Shown here in pieces: positions 34,179 through 46,582 of a DNA stretch of 64,000 nucleotides. A model generated the notes under the pieces. The model was not told the origin of the DNA and did not search any database. It saw only the letters and a program-made list of their open reading frames with translations. Origin of the DNA: Muricea muricata (lineage: Eukaryota > Cnidaria > Anthozoa > Malacalcyonacea > Plexauridae); NCBI GenBank assembly GCA_963855995.1, contig OY979723.1, forward strand, positions 10,297,013 to 10,361,012. The letters run 5' to 3'. Numbering within the stretch: the first letter of the stretch is position 1; each line of letters starts with the position of its first letter. The translations under genes and the position numbers were made by a program.

Positions 34179-36451
34179 TTTTGATATAAAGAGATATAGG
34201 GTGAGATGGGACAGCCATATAATTGTGTTTAGCACTCTGTTTTGATGTTTTCATAGATATATTGGATAAATATTTGACAGAAAATATTGTATTTAAAGCA
34301 AAGTGTAAAATTTTAGAGGTTTTGTGATTCAACATGAGGGGTGCATAGACTTACTGGTATAGGGGAGGAGCAGTGAGGGTGTAAATTATTCATGGTCAGT
34401 TTGTTGCTTATCATAGCCCTGTAATAGATGAAATTTTGGAGAGTTATGATGAAGTGTTCAGAGTTATTTTTTATGAAAGGAAAGGAGACCTTTCCAGAGG
34501 GATTGAAGTCTAGATGGGTAGGGGTGGAGGTAGGGGGGGGGGGGTGCTAGATAGTAGTAAAATCTGGTCTGGAGAAGACAGGGGAACATTGGTAAAATTT
34601 TAATTTTATTGGTTGATATTTTTTTCATGAAGTGAGACCTATTCAGGGAAAAGGAGGTTGGAATGAGGGTAGGGGTAGGGGGTAGGTGCTGGGTAAAATC
34701 ATAGCATAGTTCAATACTTCTAGGTTTATCAAACTTCATTTTGCAATGTTCAAAGTAACATTTGACTGATTAATTTAAAATATAAATCAATTATAATTAA
34801 TATTTCATCATTTAGACGTAATTGACCGTATTTCACATGAGCGAATATAGAAAAATATAGCTAATTAAGTTATTAATGTGAGTAACCAATCAACGGTCGA
34901 TTTGAGCGCTGAAGCGGGAACAAGAAATAAGATTTTTGATGGCCACACGTCTAATTCAACTATCTCTGCCTTCAATCATAAAAAAAAAACGGTAAAACAA
35001 TCTTACAGAATGCGGAAAAAGACAAGAAAGAAGTGGTATAACAGGTGTTCCCCCATTACAGGTAATAATTTATGAAAGTTGTTCTTTTTTTGTCAAATTT
35101 TGCGATTTTTGACACGCCAAAGCGGCGGTACCGAATTCACGAAGACGGTCACATGTGTTCGCTTTGAAGACTTTTTAAACAAGGTTTATCAACAAGGTTT
35201 CGACTTTTTCCTTTCTTTTTATCGACTACAAGATGTTGGGAATGCTTATTTAGCGTAACCTAGCGAAATTTTGTATAACTTGGGTATTTTTAGCGAATAT
35301 TTTCTGGTTTTTCACAACCCAGTACTGGTTGAATGCACGAAGGAGGCCAAATGTATTAATTTTATAATTTTGACAACTAACATATTAAAGCATCCCTGAA
35401 CAACATTGGCCTTTTACTTTATTTTCAACGGCTAAAAAGCTTAGGAAATGGTTATTTAGCGTATTTTATCAAAAATTTGTACAATTGAGGTATTTTTAGC
35501 GAGTTATTTTTGGTTTTTGACAGCCCGAAATCGAATACGAAGGTCGCAGATGTATATTATTTATAACTTTGACAACTGAGATTTAAGCATGCTTTATAAC
35601 AAATATTTTGGCCTTTTATTTTATTTTCAAGGACTACAAAGCTTAGAAAATGGTTATTTAGCGTACATTAACGAAAATTTATACAATTCATTCAGTAATT
35701 CAGTTTTTCTGGGTTTTTTCTTTTGACAGACCGAAATTGCACGTTTACATGTAAGCATATTTTAACAAATATTTTGTACTTTTTAAATTAGTATCTTTTT
35801 TAAAGAACTACAAAGCTTAGAAAATGGTTATTTAATGTAATTTGACGAAAATTTGTAGATGTTTTTTTTACTGTATATTGGCCAATAATGAATATTCCGC
35901 TTGCTTTTGACTGCAACCGAAGCGGCAGAACTGGCCGAAAGCAAACAGACGACCAAATGTGTTTATAACTTTGCCGACTGACTTTAATGCATACTTTAAG
36001 AATGACTTTAACAAATATTTTTGTACTTTAACTACAAAGGTTAGGAAGGGGTTGTTTAGTCAAATTCAACCAAATTTGTACAATTAAGGTATTTTTAGCG
36101 AAGAATTGAAACTAGAGCCTTTGTCTTTGAAGTTCTGCATTTGAAGTTGTTGCATTTCAGTGTACAAAATATATTCGTGCCAAATTCCTTGCACTGTGTT
36201 GTTTTGATTTTTTGTGGGGTTTTGTTGGGGGGGAGGAGAGGGAGGTGGCAGGAATGAGATGGTTATGTAGGAGGGGGAGATAGGTGTTGAGATAATAATT
36301 TAGTTTGTAGCCTACATAGTTTTGTAATAATTTTGACCCATATTCAAGGAATTAGAAGTTTGGATGGGAGATACAGTATTTTATATATATATATATATAT
36401 ATAACAAACCCCTCTCCAAATAAGTTTAATAGCATTATCGATATAAATATA

Positions 36452-36665
36452 TCACAAACTAAACTTTGTAAATTCAAAATATTTTTTATTATATTCACAT
36501 CCCAACGTTTTGGGGCATGCCCCTTCTTCAAGGATGAATATCATCCTTGAAGAAGGGGCATGCCCCGAAACGTTGGGATCATCCTTGAAGAAGGGGCATG
36601 CCCCGAAACATTGGGATGTGAATATAATAAAAAATATTTTGAATTTACAAAGTTTAGTTTGTGAT
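36452..36665. repeat. Palindrome carrying three 38-bp hammerhead-like monomers
   Basis: Arms 36452-36538 and 36580-36668 are inverted copies (ATATATCACAAACTAAACTT... and ...AAGTTTAGTTTGTGATATAT). Monomers of 38 bp lie at 36542-36579 and 36580-36617 (+) and 36498-36536 (-). Each has CATCC, TTGAAGA, a GGGGC/GCCCC hairpin, GAAACG and GGGATG; the outer CATCC and GGATG pair. Only the middle copy has every core base; the minus copy has AAAAC and the last one ACATT. Confidence 0.8.
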
Positions 36666-36666
36666 A

Positions 36667-36799
<133 letters not shown>

Positions 36800-37480
36800 T
36801 CAGGATGGGTTGTATATATATTGTCAGGATGACCCATATTCAAGAGGTTAGAGATTGGGATGGGAGAGATAAGGTTGGGCAAAGGGAGTGACAGAGAGGC
36901 AGTGAGGTTACATGGACGGAGACCATGATTGTGCTGGCATAGATGTGGGTATATATTCATGGTATGAGCGGATATTCTTTTCTATATTATTTTCAATGTT
37001 GTTTGACTCAACTTCTCAAGCTTTGGTCATTTAGGGAATCCCCCCTGGAAATTGTTTTTTATTAAGCTGTATTATTAAGCTGTATTGTTTTTTATTAAGC
37101 TATTATTAAGCTCATAATATTCAATCAGTCATGTGACATTATACTATCAAGTGGGCAAAAATAGCCATTCATATTCTGGCAAGTAACCATCCTGCAGGAT
37201 GCAGTGGGACTAGCCAGGGCTGTGGGTTTAGGTAAGAAGGGGTAGTGGTGGAAGGGGGGCAAGTGGTTGTTTAAGGGAAATCATTCAGTATGTTGCCTAC
37301 TACGTTTGTGATAATTGTGGCCCATATTCAGAGAAATATAGGGTGGGATGGAGAGTGTTGGGTTGTATGCATGGGCAGGTAGGGGTGGTTAGGTTTTTAC
37401 CTACCATAGTTTAATAATACTTCTTGTCTGCATCTGTCTTTCAATAATTTATTAGTCATATCACATGATATAATCACATA

Positions 37481-37735
37481 GGGGCTTCAGTGGTGTAGTG
37501 GTCAGACCACTCGCCTTTCACCTCTAAGGTCATCCCCAGTAAGTTGGACTCGAACCCAGTCCTCATGTGAAAAGAGTATAGTCAACGCACTGCCGAAAGT
37601 CGTGGGTTTTCTTCGGGTACTCCGGTTTCCTCCCACAGGGAATGTTGACAGGGTGGGATAAGTAATATGGGTCTACAGTAATTGGCTCACGCTGTTGTGG
37701 TGACCCTGCCCTTGTGGCTTAGTTAATAAAAAAAA
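37481..37735 (+). mobile_element. tRNA-derived SINE
   Basis: The 5' tRNA-like head has an A box (TGGTGTAGTGG) and reads GGGGCTTCAGTGGTGTAGTG with a GACCACTCGCC anticodon-arm-like block. The B box is largely deleted here but visible as GAGTTTGATCC in the second copy. A conserved central block (GGTACTCCGGTTTCCTCCCA) of the type shared by many invertebrate SINEs follows, then an A-rich tail. ACATAG lies at both ends as a short target duplication. It is not a functional tRNA gene. Confidence 0.8.
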
Positions 37736-38326
37736 CATAGGAAATAGCAATTATATTATGACAAGCTTGTATGCAGTGCAAACCTAACTAACTGGGCTAG
37801 CTTACCAGCGTCGCTAGTCCAGGTAAAAGCGGAAAATGGGATCTTTCACTATCTGAAACTATATAAACAGAATTTGCCGTTTTGAGCAATTCACTGGAAT
37901 TCTAGGAATCCTGGTTTCAGGAACTTGTCAGTAATCCATTTGTCAGTAAACACTTTTTTTATATAAGATGTAAGAAAAAGTATTAAAGAGTACGGATATC
38001 AAGATGAAAATTGTTACAAATATCGGGGTCTCTCGATCCTCGTTTATCCAAATTATTTATTATATCAATCAAATCTATTTCATTTTTTTTGTGTTTATGT
38101 ACTGTAATTCACTGTACTATAATTTAATACTAATTTGTAATACTGTAATTTGTGTTTATGTACTGTAATTCAGAGAAATATAGGGTGGAATGGAGAGTGT
38201 TGGGTTGTATGCGTGGGCAGGTGGGGGTGGTTAGGTCAGTTTTTACCTACCATAGTTTAATAATACTTCTGGTCTGCATCTGTCTTTCAATAATTTATTA
38301 GTCATATCACATGATATAATCACATA

Positions 38327-38440
38327 GGGGCTTCGGTGGTGAAGTGGTCCGACCACTCGGCTTTCACCTCTAAGGTTCCGAGTTTGATCCCCAGTTAGTT
38401 GGACTCAAACCCAGTCCTCATGTGAAAAGAGTATAGTGAA
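38327..38440 (+). mobile_element. Truncated second copy of the SINE
   Basis: Matches the first 114 bp of the SINE at 37481 (GGGGCTTCGGTGGTGAAGTG...). It ends abruptly at AGAGTATAGTGAATG. Confidence 0.8.
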
Positions 38441-38834
38441 TGAAAATTGTTACAAATATCGGGGTCCCTCGATCCTCGTTTATCCAAATTATTTATTATA
38501 TCAATCAAATCGATTTCATTTTTTTTTTTTGTGTTTATGTACTGTAATGGATTACAGAAGACGTCATGGTCTGCGAAGGGCAAAAAGTCACCATATCTTC
38601 TTTTGCGCGTACTTTCTTATAGTTATCCTTTCATTTTACGAGTCACGAATTTTCCACATTTGATCTCATCACGAATTTAGGACTGGGATCAGAGAACGGA
38701 ACATTTGTGGTGATCAAAACGTAAAAGAATACCCTTTTTTATCTTGGCACGCTATGAACTGAAATCTGAATGAAAAATTGAAATGTATTTGTTATTAAAC
38801 AAGCAATAATTGTTTTCATCGTTATATTTTGTAG

Positions 38835-40013
38835 TGATATGAGAGCATTTGCACCTCACGATATGATGTCGAAGTACGTAATTCAGGAAATTAAAATTAG
38901 AAACTTTGACAAAATGGAACTTGCTAGCGAGAAAGGTATGAAGTCTGAATATAGTGTGTCTTAATAGGTCCTTCTTGTAATTACGTCACAACTATGTGGA
39001 AAGCGAGCCAGTGGTACTGCTGACTATTGGTGGGTCTGCCAGCCTTGTTGTTACCTGGGGATGACGTAATTAATAGAAAGGTCTTTTACGTGTTTGGAAT
39101 TATGTAAAATGTTACTAACCTTTGATAAAAAGACAGATTTGGCTCCTGAGTACTATAGGTATATCGACATTATTATTATTATTACAAATATCAAAACTAT
39201 AACAGATGAAAAGAAACTGAGACATGTTGAAATTAAATATTCTTGTGGTAAAACGAGGTCAAAATTGGCAATATTTTCTAGTGTACATAGAGGGGGTGGT
39301 GTGAAGTGGGTTTTTTAAAATCTGGTCGTCTTAGTGATTTGCCTATTAAAAATGTGACTGTACCGTTTACCAAGCTCCTCATGCGGAAAGTCGCGCTATG
39401 CATTGATAAAATATACCAAGAAAAAAGTACTTCAATAGACCATACCCATAATGACGTCATTTGGTAGTTAAGCATGTAAAACTATTTAAATGTGCCAATA
39501 TAATTGAATGGTTTAAGTAACAAAAAGATTATTTGTGAAACAAATATGTTAAATTATTTGTTTCATTTAATGTCCTGGACAAATAAGGACCTAAAAAATT
39601 AACAATATTGCCATATTTAAGTAGTTTTACTCGCTTAACTACTAAATGACGTCATTATGGGTAAGGTCTATTGTTTGATGTGTAAAAAGACGGTGCCAAA
39701 GTTAGCGGAGATGGTATTCATAAAAGCTATAAAGTGAATAATTGTTTGCATGTTGATTAAAAGTCACAGCATAATTTTGTGGAAACACTGCGTGAATCTA
39801 TTAGTCGCAATAATGTATTAGTACTGATGAAGATCTGAGCTTAGGGATCGAAAGCTTTGCAATAATAAGTTTTCGTGCTGTTACCACAAAACTAATAAAA
39901 CTGTTATTTTTCAAAGCATTAAAAACGAGTACAAAACAAGTGAAAACGGGTGTCATTTTCCATCATCTTTCGCTCCAACTTATGTTACTTTTCTTTCAGG
40001 TGCAAATATTTAG
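38835..40013 (+). CDS. Orphan 3'-terminal exon pair of an unidentified gene
   Basis: An exon at 38835-38935 follows atattttgtag and ends at AAAG|gtatga. It reads DMRAFAPHDMMSKYVIQEIK then IRNFDKMELASEK. The next acceptor, ttctttcag at 39999, adds GANI and a stop (40000-40013) in the matching phase. The composition and splice sites look real, but I do not recognise the family. No upstream exon was found; one would have to end in phase 2. It may be a gene end whose 5' part lies across the repeats, or a relic. Confidence 0.35.
39433..39673. mobile_element. Fold-back MITE with ~65-bp arms
   Basis: The left end CAATAGACCATACCCATAAT and the core TGACGTCATTTGGTAGTTAA are inverted at the right end (TTAACTACTAAATGACGTCA; ATTATGGGTAAGGTCTATTG). 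Non-coding. Confidence 0.85.
39816..39867 (+). ncRNA. Candidate hammerhead-like motif
   Basis: CTGATGA (39824-39830), one spacer base, stem GATCT/GGATC (832-836 with 845-849, one wobble), then GAAAGCTT (39850-39857). Flanks UAUUA (39816-39820) and UAAUA (39863-39867) can pair across an internal loop, giving stem I. The sequence is unrelated to the motifs at 22.1 and 36.5 kb apart from the core. In-vivo function is unknown. Confidence 0.4.
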
Positions 40014-40892
40014 CTGAGCAATTGTTTTGGAGGTTTACTTTCTCTGTACGCATTGATTTTTCGTCCTAAAATATTTTAGATAAGTGCATGTTTTGAAGGC
40101 ATTAAGTACTGGAACCCTGGGTCCCGGGCTCGTCAGATATTTAGGGTTAGAGGTAATAATAAAAAACATAAATGCATGATATGATAATAAAATAATAGCT
40201 AATCATGAACGGACAGCGAACAATAAAGAAAGACATACGATTCTTTAGAAGATTCTTATCGATGGTTTGAAGATGTCAATTAATTTCTTCGCTACTCGTT
40301 GGAAATTATCATCCATCAAGACGTATATCTGATTACCAAATGATTGCTTAACGTTACCATTATTGTTGCTGAAAGTCGTTTCTAAAGTCATAATTTAAAG
40401 TACACTTTTCCCGCATGATCAATAGTTCCTTATGGATTCATCGTTTTCTTCCTGATTTTGGACAAGTCAGTCAGAATTTTCATACGCAAACAATCATCTG
40501 CTATTTTGCTGTATCAATAACTCGCTAAAGTGGTTTACAACATTTTCCCTTTCTTCCGTATTAGCCGCGTCCTGACCCTTTCGTTAATTTCTTGTTCCTT
40601 TCTGAACGGCTGCTTTCTTCTCTTAAACACATAAAATTACCATGTACCAACACGTAATCTGGTTACCAAGTGATTACTTTACCTTGTCACATTTATTACC
40701 ACAATTTGTCTCTAAATTCCAAAATTAATTTTCCCAATCGATTGTTCCTGAATTCCTTCCTTTGTAACCGCGGTCAGTCAGAGTTTCCATACTTTGACAA
40801 TCATCTCCTATTTTACCATTTGCTTTACCAATAACTCTCCAAATTCTATTGTTGTATGATTGAAAGATGTCAAATTATCTTCGCTACACCAA

Positions 40893-40950
40893 AGGTTACC
40901 AAAGGATTACCAAAGGATTACCAAAGGTTACCAAAGGATTACTTCATGTT
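40893..40950. repeat. Short GGATTACCAAA tandem repeat
   Basis: ACCAAAGGATTACCAAAGGA and the shorter ACCAAAGGTT units alternate about four times. Confidence 0.8.
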
Positions 40951-41566
40951 ACCATATCTGTTACCGCAATTCGTCCCTCATTCTGATCAATGGTTCTTGA
41001 ATTAAAATACAATCTTATTTATTTATCATTTTCTTCCCGATTTTAAACCAGTCAGTCAGCGTTTTCCATACTCAGACAATAATGACTTATTTTCCCATTT
41101 TTTGCCAATAATTCGTTAAATTCAGTAGTGGTTCATCATCCTTTCACAGTTTCACTATCTTCTTTATTACTGCGTCCTATTTGTCAACGACGTCCCATAT
41201 TATCCTTTCACCGACACCTTGTTTCTTTCAACTCTAAACTCGTACTTCCTCAGTTGTACTATGATCTACCTGTGATTACATCCGTCATTATCGTTGTATT
41301 GATTGTTTGAATGCATCCTGGCTTTTTCTCTTTAAGAATAAAGAACTTGATGAATTTATGTTTCAATATATTCTCACTTCTACTTCTAAGATTTTCGATT
41401 TTCGAGATCTTTTATAGGACCAAAAATATTTTTACATATGGTTATATGAAAAAGTGATGTGCAGTATATTTTGTTGTTTATCGTTGTTGTATATTGTATA
41501 TTGCGCTACGCTGCGTCTGCGCTACCGTTCCATTGGCTTGTGTGGTGGTTGGTGTGGTTATGGTTT

Positions 41567-41798
41567 CATGTCTCGCTGTTTTAATGATACGGTCGTGAAT
41601 TCAGGCCATTTTCCATTTTGATCTATTTGCATGTACGGGCGAAGCCTGCGTTGTTTTGATGCCCGCACTAGGCGTGGCAGATATTCATAGCTCGCTCCGC
41701 ACATGCGGCAAAGCGATCGTAATGGAAAATGGCCTTTAGCTAGCTTAGACAGGCAGGTAGGCAGGCAGGTTTTTAATAATAAAACAGCGAGACATGAG
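41567..41798. mobile_element. Fold-back MITE
   Basis: The outer ends CATGTCTCGCTGTTTTA and TAAAACAGCGAGACATG are inverted copies. Inner blocks GGCCATTTTCCATT and AATGGAAAATGGCC are also inverted. An open minus-strand frame across it has no recognisable domain. Confidence 0.75.
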
Positions 41799-42184
41799 GG
41801 ATGAGGTTGTGGATGGGGTGACGTCACGGATTCACACTTACCCTGCGCGCGCTTGCGATCGTATTGTGTTGTGTTGTCATGTCTTCGTATTGTAACTGTC
41901 CTTTACAGCACTTTGTCATATACAATCATATGCACAAAATTATTTTTGGAATTTAAAGGTTTGCTTCGAGTACTCTGGCTTGCTTTATTAACTTAAGAGA
42001 ACACAGACCTCCCGTTCTTCCCTTCATTTTCTTTTGAACGTTTTCATGTCTTACTGGTAGCCTTGATGATATTCTGTCACTGATACCTTGTTCTTTCAAA
42101 TTCGGGCCCTGCCTTCAGTTGTATTCTAATCTATATGATCTTTGTTCACTTAACTCTTCTAGTACGTGTCTGCTTTAAAATTAT

Positions 42185-44480
42185 CAAACTTGGCTATGGA
42201 GCAAACTTGGTTGATAGAAGGTTGATTATGAGAGGGAAAACATTGGAAAAAAATATGATTATGAGAAGATGTCTGATAAACATTGGAAACATTGGTGAAG
42301 GAATGTGATAATGAGCAAATGTGATAATTAAGCAAGAAGATAACAAGACGGAAGATTGATTGTAAGAGGGAAACATTTGAAGAAAATTAGAATCATAAGA
42401 AGATACTGTCTGATGAACATTTGAAACATTAGTGAAGGAATGTGATAATGAGCAAATTGATAATCAATGATAATTAAGCAAGACGATAACAAGATGGGAG
42501 ATTGATTTAAAGAGGGAAAACATTTGAAGAAAATTAGAATCATGAGATGAATCTGTTGAACATGGAAACATTAATGGAGGAATGGCAATTAAAATGGGTA
42601 CTCCGGCTTCCATTATAAATGAATATCTAAATTTTCTTTTCTTCATTTGCCTTTGATTATTTACGTTTTCTTATCTCATTAGTAAGTACGTGACATGATA
42701 TTCCTTTACTTCATTCTTAAATTCTGATTATCAAACCCAACTACGGAGCAAAACGATAACAATTGTGGAAGATTGATTGTGAGCGGAAAATATTTGAAGA
42801 AAATTGATATGACGAAAAGGGTGCTACATGAACATTGGAAATACTAATGAAGGATTGACAATAAAGATGGAACATTTCATGTAACAGACAATAGCGATCG
42901 GACAGCTGATAATTTTAGATATGTAAATATTTTAATAAATAGTAAATAGTTAAGTCATAATAATAGTCAACAGTTACGTCCACGCATCAAACGTTACTAT
43001 GGAACAAACGATAATAATGGAAAATTGATTTTGAGAGGGAAAAGGATCATGAGAAGATAATGCCTGATGCACATTGGAAACATTAATGACGGAATGGCAA
43101 TTGAAATGGGTACTGCGCATTCCAGCATAGATGAGTATCTAAATCTTCCTTTCTTCATTTCTCTTTGATTATTTACGCTTTCTTATCTCGTTGGTAACTA
43201 CGTGAAATGTTATTCCATTTTTCATCTACTAAGTACCTTCTGTATAGTTTCTTTGTACTTCGAAATGGTTTTCAAACTTAACTATAGAGCAAAATGATTA
43301 AAAATTTGGAAGACTGTTTGTGAGAGGAAAACATTTGAAGAAAATTAGGATCATGAGAAGAGCGTGTATTGAACATTGGAAATACTAATGAAGGAATGAC
43401 AATAAAAGTGGACCATTTCATATTAACTCTTTACGGAACTTTAAAATTGTGGAAGAGACAATAGCGGCGGACAGCTGATAAACTTTAGATAGTATAATAA
43501 TGATTAAACATAAGTAAATATTTTAATAAATAGTAAATAAGTTTTGAAGTCCACGCATCAAACATTACTATGGAGCAAACGTTAATAATGGAAGATTGAT
43601 TGTGAGAGGGAAAATTTAAAGAAAATTTGGACCATTTGAAGATAATGCCTGATGAACATTGGAGACATTAATGAAGGATTGCAATTAAAATGGGTACTGC
43701 GCCTTCCAGTATAAATGAATATCTAAATTTTCTTTTTTTTTTCATTTTCCTTTGGTTATTTACGCTTTCTTATCTCGTTGGTAACTACGTGACATGGTAT
43801 TCCATTTTTCCTGTACTAAGTACCTTCTGTATAGTTTCTTTGTACTTCGAAATGGTTGTCAAACTTAGCTATGGAGGAAAACGATTACAATTATGGAAGA
43901 CTGTTTGTGAGAGGAAAACATTTGAAGAAAATTAATATCATGGGAAGAATCAGTTTAAACATTGGAAACATTAATGAAGCAATGTCAATTAAAACTGGTA
44001 CTCCAGTCTCCACTATAAATGAATATTTAAATTTTCTTTTCTTTATTTTCCTCATAATATTTACGTTTTCTTATCTCGTTGGTAGCTGTGTAACACGATA
44101 TTCCTTTGCACAATTCTTCTTCTAAATACCGCTTTAGAGTTTGTTTGAATTTCGAGTTGATTATCCCTTACTATGGAGCAATACAATTACAAATACGGAA
44201 GATTGATAGCAAGAGGACAACATTTGAAGAAAATTAATATCATGAGAAGATAATATTCGATGAACATTATTAACGACAAAATGACAATCAAAATGAGACA
44301 TTTCAAAATGACTCTATATAACATGGCAACCGTGGAACAGACAACAGCAATCGGACAGCTGATAAATTTTCTATAGTTTATTATTAAATTAAATATATTA
44401 AACCAGTTTTTAAGGCCATCCATCCCATCGCTCTTGCCTTTCCGTTGCTTAATGCTTTCAGTTAGCATATATAATTTCGA
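42185..44480. repeat. Degenerate tandem array of ~0.25-0.3-kb units
   Basis: ACTATGGAGCAAAACGATTA, AGATTGATTGTGAGAGGGAA, GAACATTGGAAACATTAATG, AAATGGGTACTGCGCCTTCC and TTACGCTTTCTTATCTCGTT recur in the same order at least six times (near 42340, 42590, 42740, 43000, 43570, 43860, 44170). Several units contain a short frame with a hydrophobic stretch (INEYLNFLFFFIFLWLFTLS at 43690-43935), but frames are interrupted in most units. Confidence 0.8.
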
Positions 44481-44529
44481 TTTCATGCATGATCTAAAAC
44501 GTGTACGGGGAGGAAAATCGTCAAAACGA

Positions 44530-45372
44530 GAGCCAGATGCCCGGTCACCAGTGCCAGATGACCAGATGTCAGGCGACTAGTTCCAGATGTCAGGCGACCA
44601 GTGCCAGATGTCAGATGACCAGTTCCAGATGACCAGATGTCAGATGACCAGTTCCAGATGACCAGATGTCAGATGACCAGTGCCAGATGACCAGATACCA
44701 GACGACCAGGGCAGATGACCAGATGTCAGACGACCAGTGCCAGATGACCAGATGTCAGACGACCAGTGCCAGATGACCAGATACCAGACGACCAGGGCAG
44801 ATGACCAGATGTCAGACGACCAGTGCCAGATGACCAGATGTCAGATGACCAGTTCCAGATTCAAGACGACCAGTGCCAGCTGTCAGACGACCAGTGCCAG
44901 ATGACCAGACGACCAGTGCCAGATGACCAGATGTCAGACGGCCAGTGCCAGATGACCAGATGCCAGACGACCAGGGCAGATGACTAGATGTCAGACGACC
45001 AGTGCCAGATGACCAGATGACCAGACGACCAGTGCCAGATGCCAGATGACCAGATGTCAGGCGACCAGTGCCAGACCGATGCCAGACGACCAGTGCCAGC
45101 TGTCAGACGACCAGTGCCAGCTGTCAGACGACCAGTGATGCCAGACGACCAGTGCCAGATGACCAGACGACCAGTGCCAGATGACCAGATGTAAGACGAC
45201 CAGTGCCAGATGACCAGATTCCAGACAGCAAGTACCAGATGTCGGACGACCAGGGAAGATAACCAGATGTCAGACGACCAGTACCAGACGACTAGATGCC
45301 AGACGTACAGTACCAGATGACCAAATGCCAGATAAGCAGTGCCAGATGACCAGATGCCTGACGAATGACAGC
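44530..45372. repeat. Minisatellite of CCAGATGACCAGATGTCAGACGACCAGTG type
   Basis: About 840 bp built from two short modules, GATGACCAGATGTCA and GACGACCAGTGCCA, in shuffled order with variable unit length. The 132-codon minus-strand frame (GIWSSGTAYLAFG, HLVLYVWHLVVWYWSS) is a by-product of the repeat. Confidence 0.93.
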
Positions 45373-46399
45373 AAGGTGACACAAATGGTAAAAGGTAATT
45401 AGTATAGAATCCTGGTGGTCAGAATTAAAGTTGAATAACTAAGCTGAATTTAAGTGGATTTTATCTGGAAAACGGTTAGATTAAGTTAGTCATTAATGTC
45501 TTTCGTCGAGAGCAACCGGTTAAAGAATCGGATATAAGTCTATGATATTTATTAACTTTCCGACAAAGGGCCTTGAAGGGCTTTCGCTTAAAGCGCTCGA
45601 AACGGAGTTGTATAAAGGTTTTATGTTATGGAGGTTGCATAATATTCGATTACAAAACTAATATATGCTGCTCATTAGATATTAGTTCAGACAATTGGCA
45701 AAATTTAGGGGTTGTGCTTGAAGCAACTGGAGGAAAGAGAGTTTTTCTCTATTTCCTAAGGTTCTCTTCCAGGCAACCGTGCTCAACCACCAGGATTTGC
45801 CTGCTTTAACATAGGTTATTATAATTATAGTGCATGATTTACCTCAGTATGTACATGTGTTGAAGTCATTCAGTAACATTACTCAGGAATGTCTCGAGTG
45901 ATATAAGATGGAAGTAATTCAGGCTTGGTAAAAATTAAATAAGAAATGTGAGAAATACATGCATAGTTATACTCCTCATCAAATTAGGTCATTACACACT
46001 AGGACGTAATGTTAATTAATAACCTTCATACACATAGCTACTCCTCAAATGCACGACATACGTACATTCTCGCATAAATCATGTTAAAAACAGTCACATA
46101 AATATGCATTGCTACTCTTAAAATGCACATATCAAGAACATATAGTGATGATGTAAAATGAAATAACAAAATGAAAATGCACGCGCAGAAACCAAGCCTG
46201 GTAGAAAAGAAAGGACTATTGAAATGATATAGAGGAGTGAATGGCAAACATGGCGGATTTTGATGAATAAAAAAGTAAAACAGCAATGACTGCGCGGCAT
46301 CCATGAACTTCTATATATTAACATTTCAATAACGACAGAGGTCGCTTATATTGAATTTGATATATGCTGATATTCTGTCGTAGGTTTTTATATTTGGCA
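45373..46399. other. Gene-free stretch with one weak hammerhead-like motif
   Basis: No exon supported. At 45571-45606 CTTGAAGGGCTTTCGCTTAA followed by AGCGCTCGAAACGG has a CUUGAAG / GCUUU-AAAGC hairpin / GAAACG layout similar to the 36.5-kb monomers. Confidence 0.4.
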
Positions 46400-46582
46400 T
46401 TATAAACCCTTCAAACAAGTTTAAGCTATCATTTTGATTTTGTGCTCTCCTTGCTTGTATGAATTTGATTATAACTGAAAAAATTGCATTACTAAAATGA
46501 ACATGACATTATAATCTGATTAAAAAATCAACGCCATCACTGGCAAAAAAATAGTAGGATTAAACTTATGAAGGGTTTATAA
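46400..46582. mobile_element. Small fold-back element
   Basis: TTATAAACCCTTCAAACAAG and TTTAAG at the left are inverted as AAACTTATGAAGGGTTTATAA at the right. The interior is AT-rich. Confidence 0.65.

Larger units (their letters stand above)
37320..38550. repeat. Local segmental duplication (~0.84-kb offset)
   Basis: TTCAGAGAAATATAGGGTGG at about 37329 recurs at about 38170. The copies stay collinear through GGGGCTTC..GTGGTG (37481 and 38327) to AAATTGTTACAAATATCGGG (about 38009 and 38444). The second copy lacks the 3' part of the SINE and the DNA behind it. Confidence 0.85.

Noticed and set aside
37481-37560. Functional tRNA gene
   Set aside because: The head has an A box but the B box is broken, the acceptor stem does not close, and it continues into a SINE body and A-rich tail.
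41558-41827. Minus-strand 89-codon frame
   Set aside because: Coincides with a fold-back MITE and has no domain.
44530-45382. CRISPR-like or coding reading of the CCAGATGACC array (132-codon minus frame)
   Set aside because: Modules are contiguous, with no unique spacers and irregular lengths, and the host is a eukaryote. The frame is a repeat by-product.
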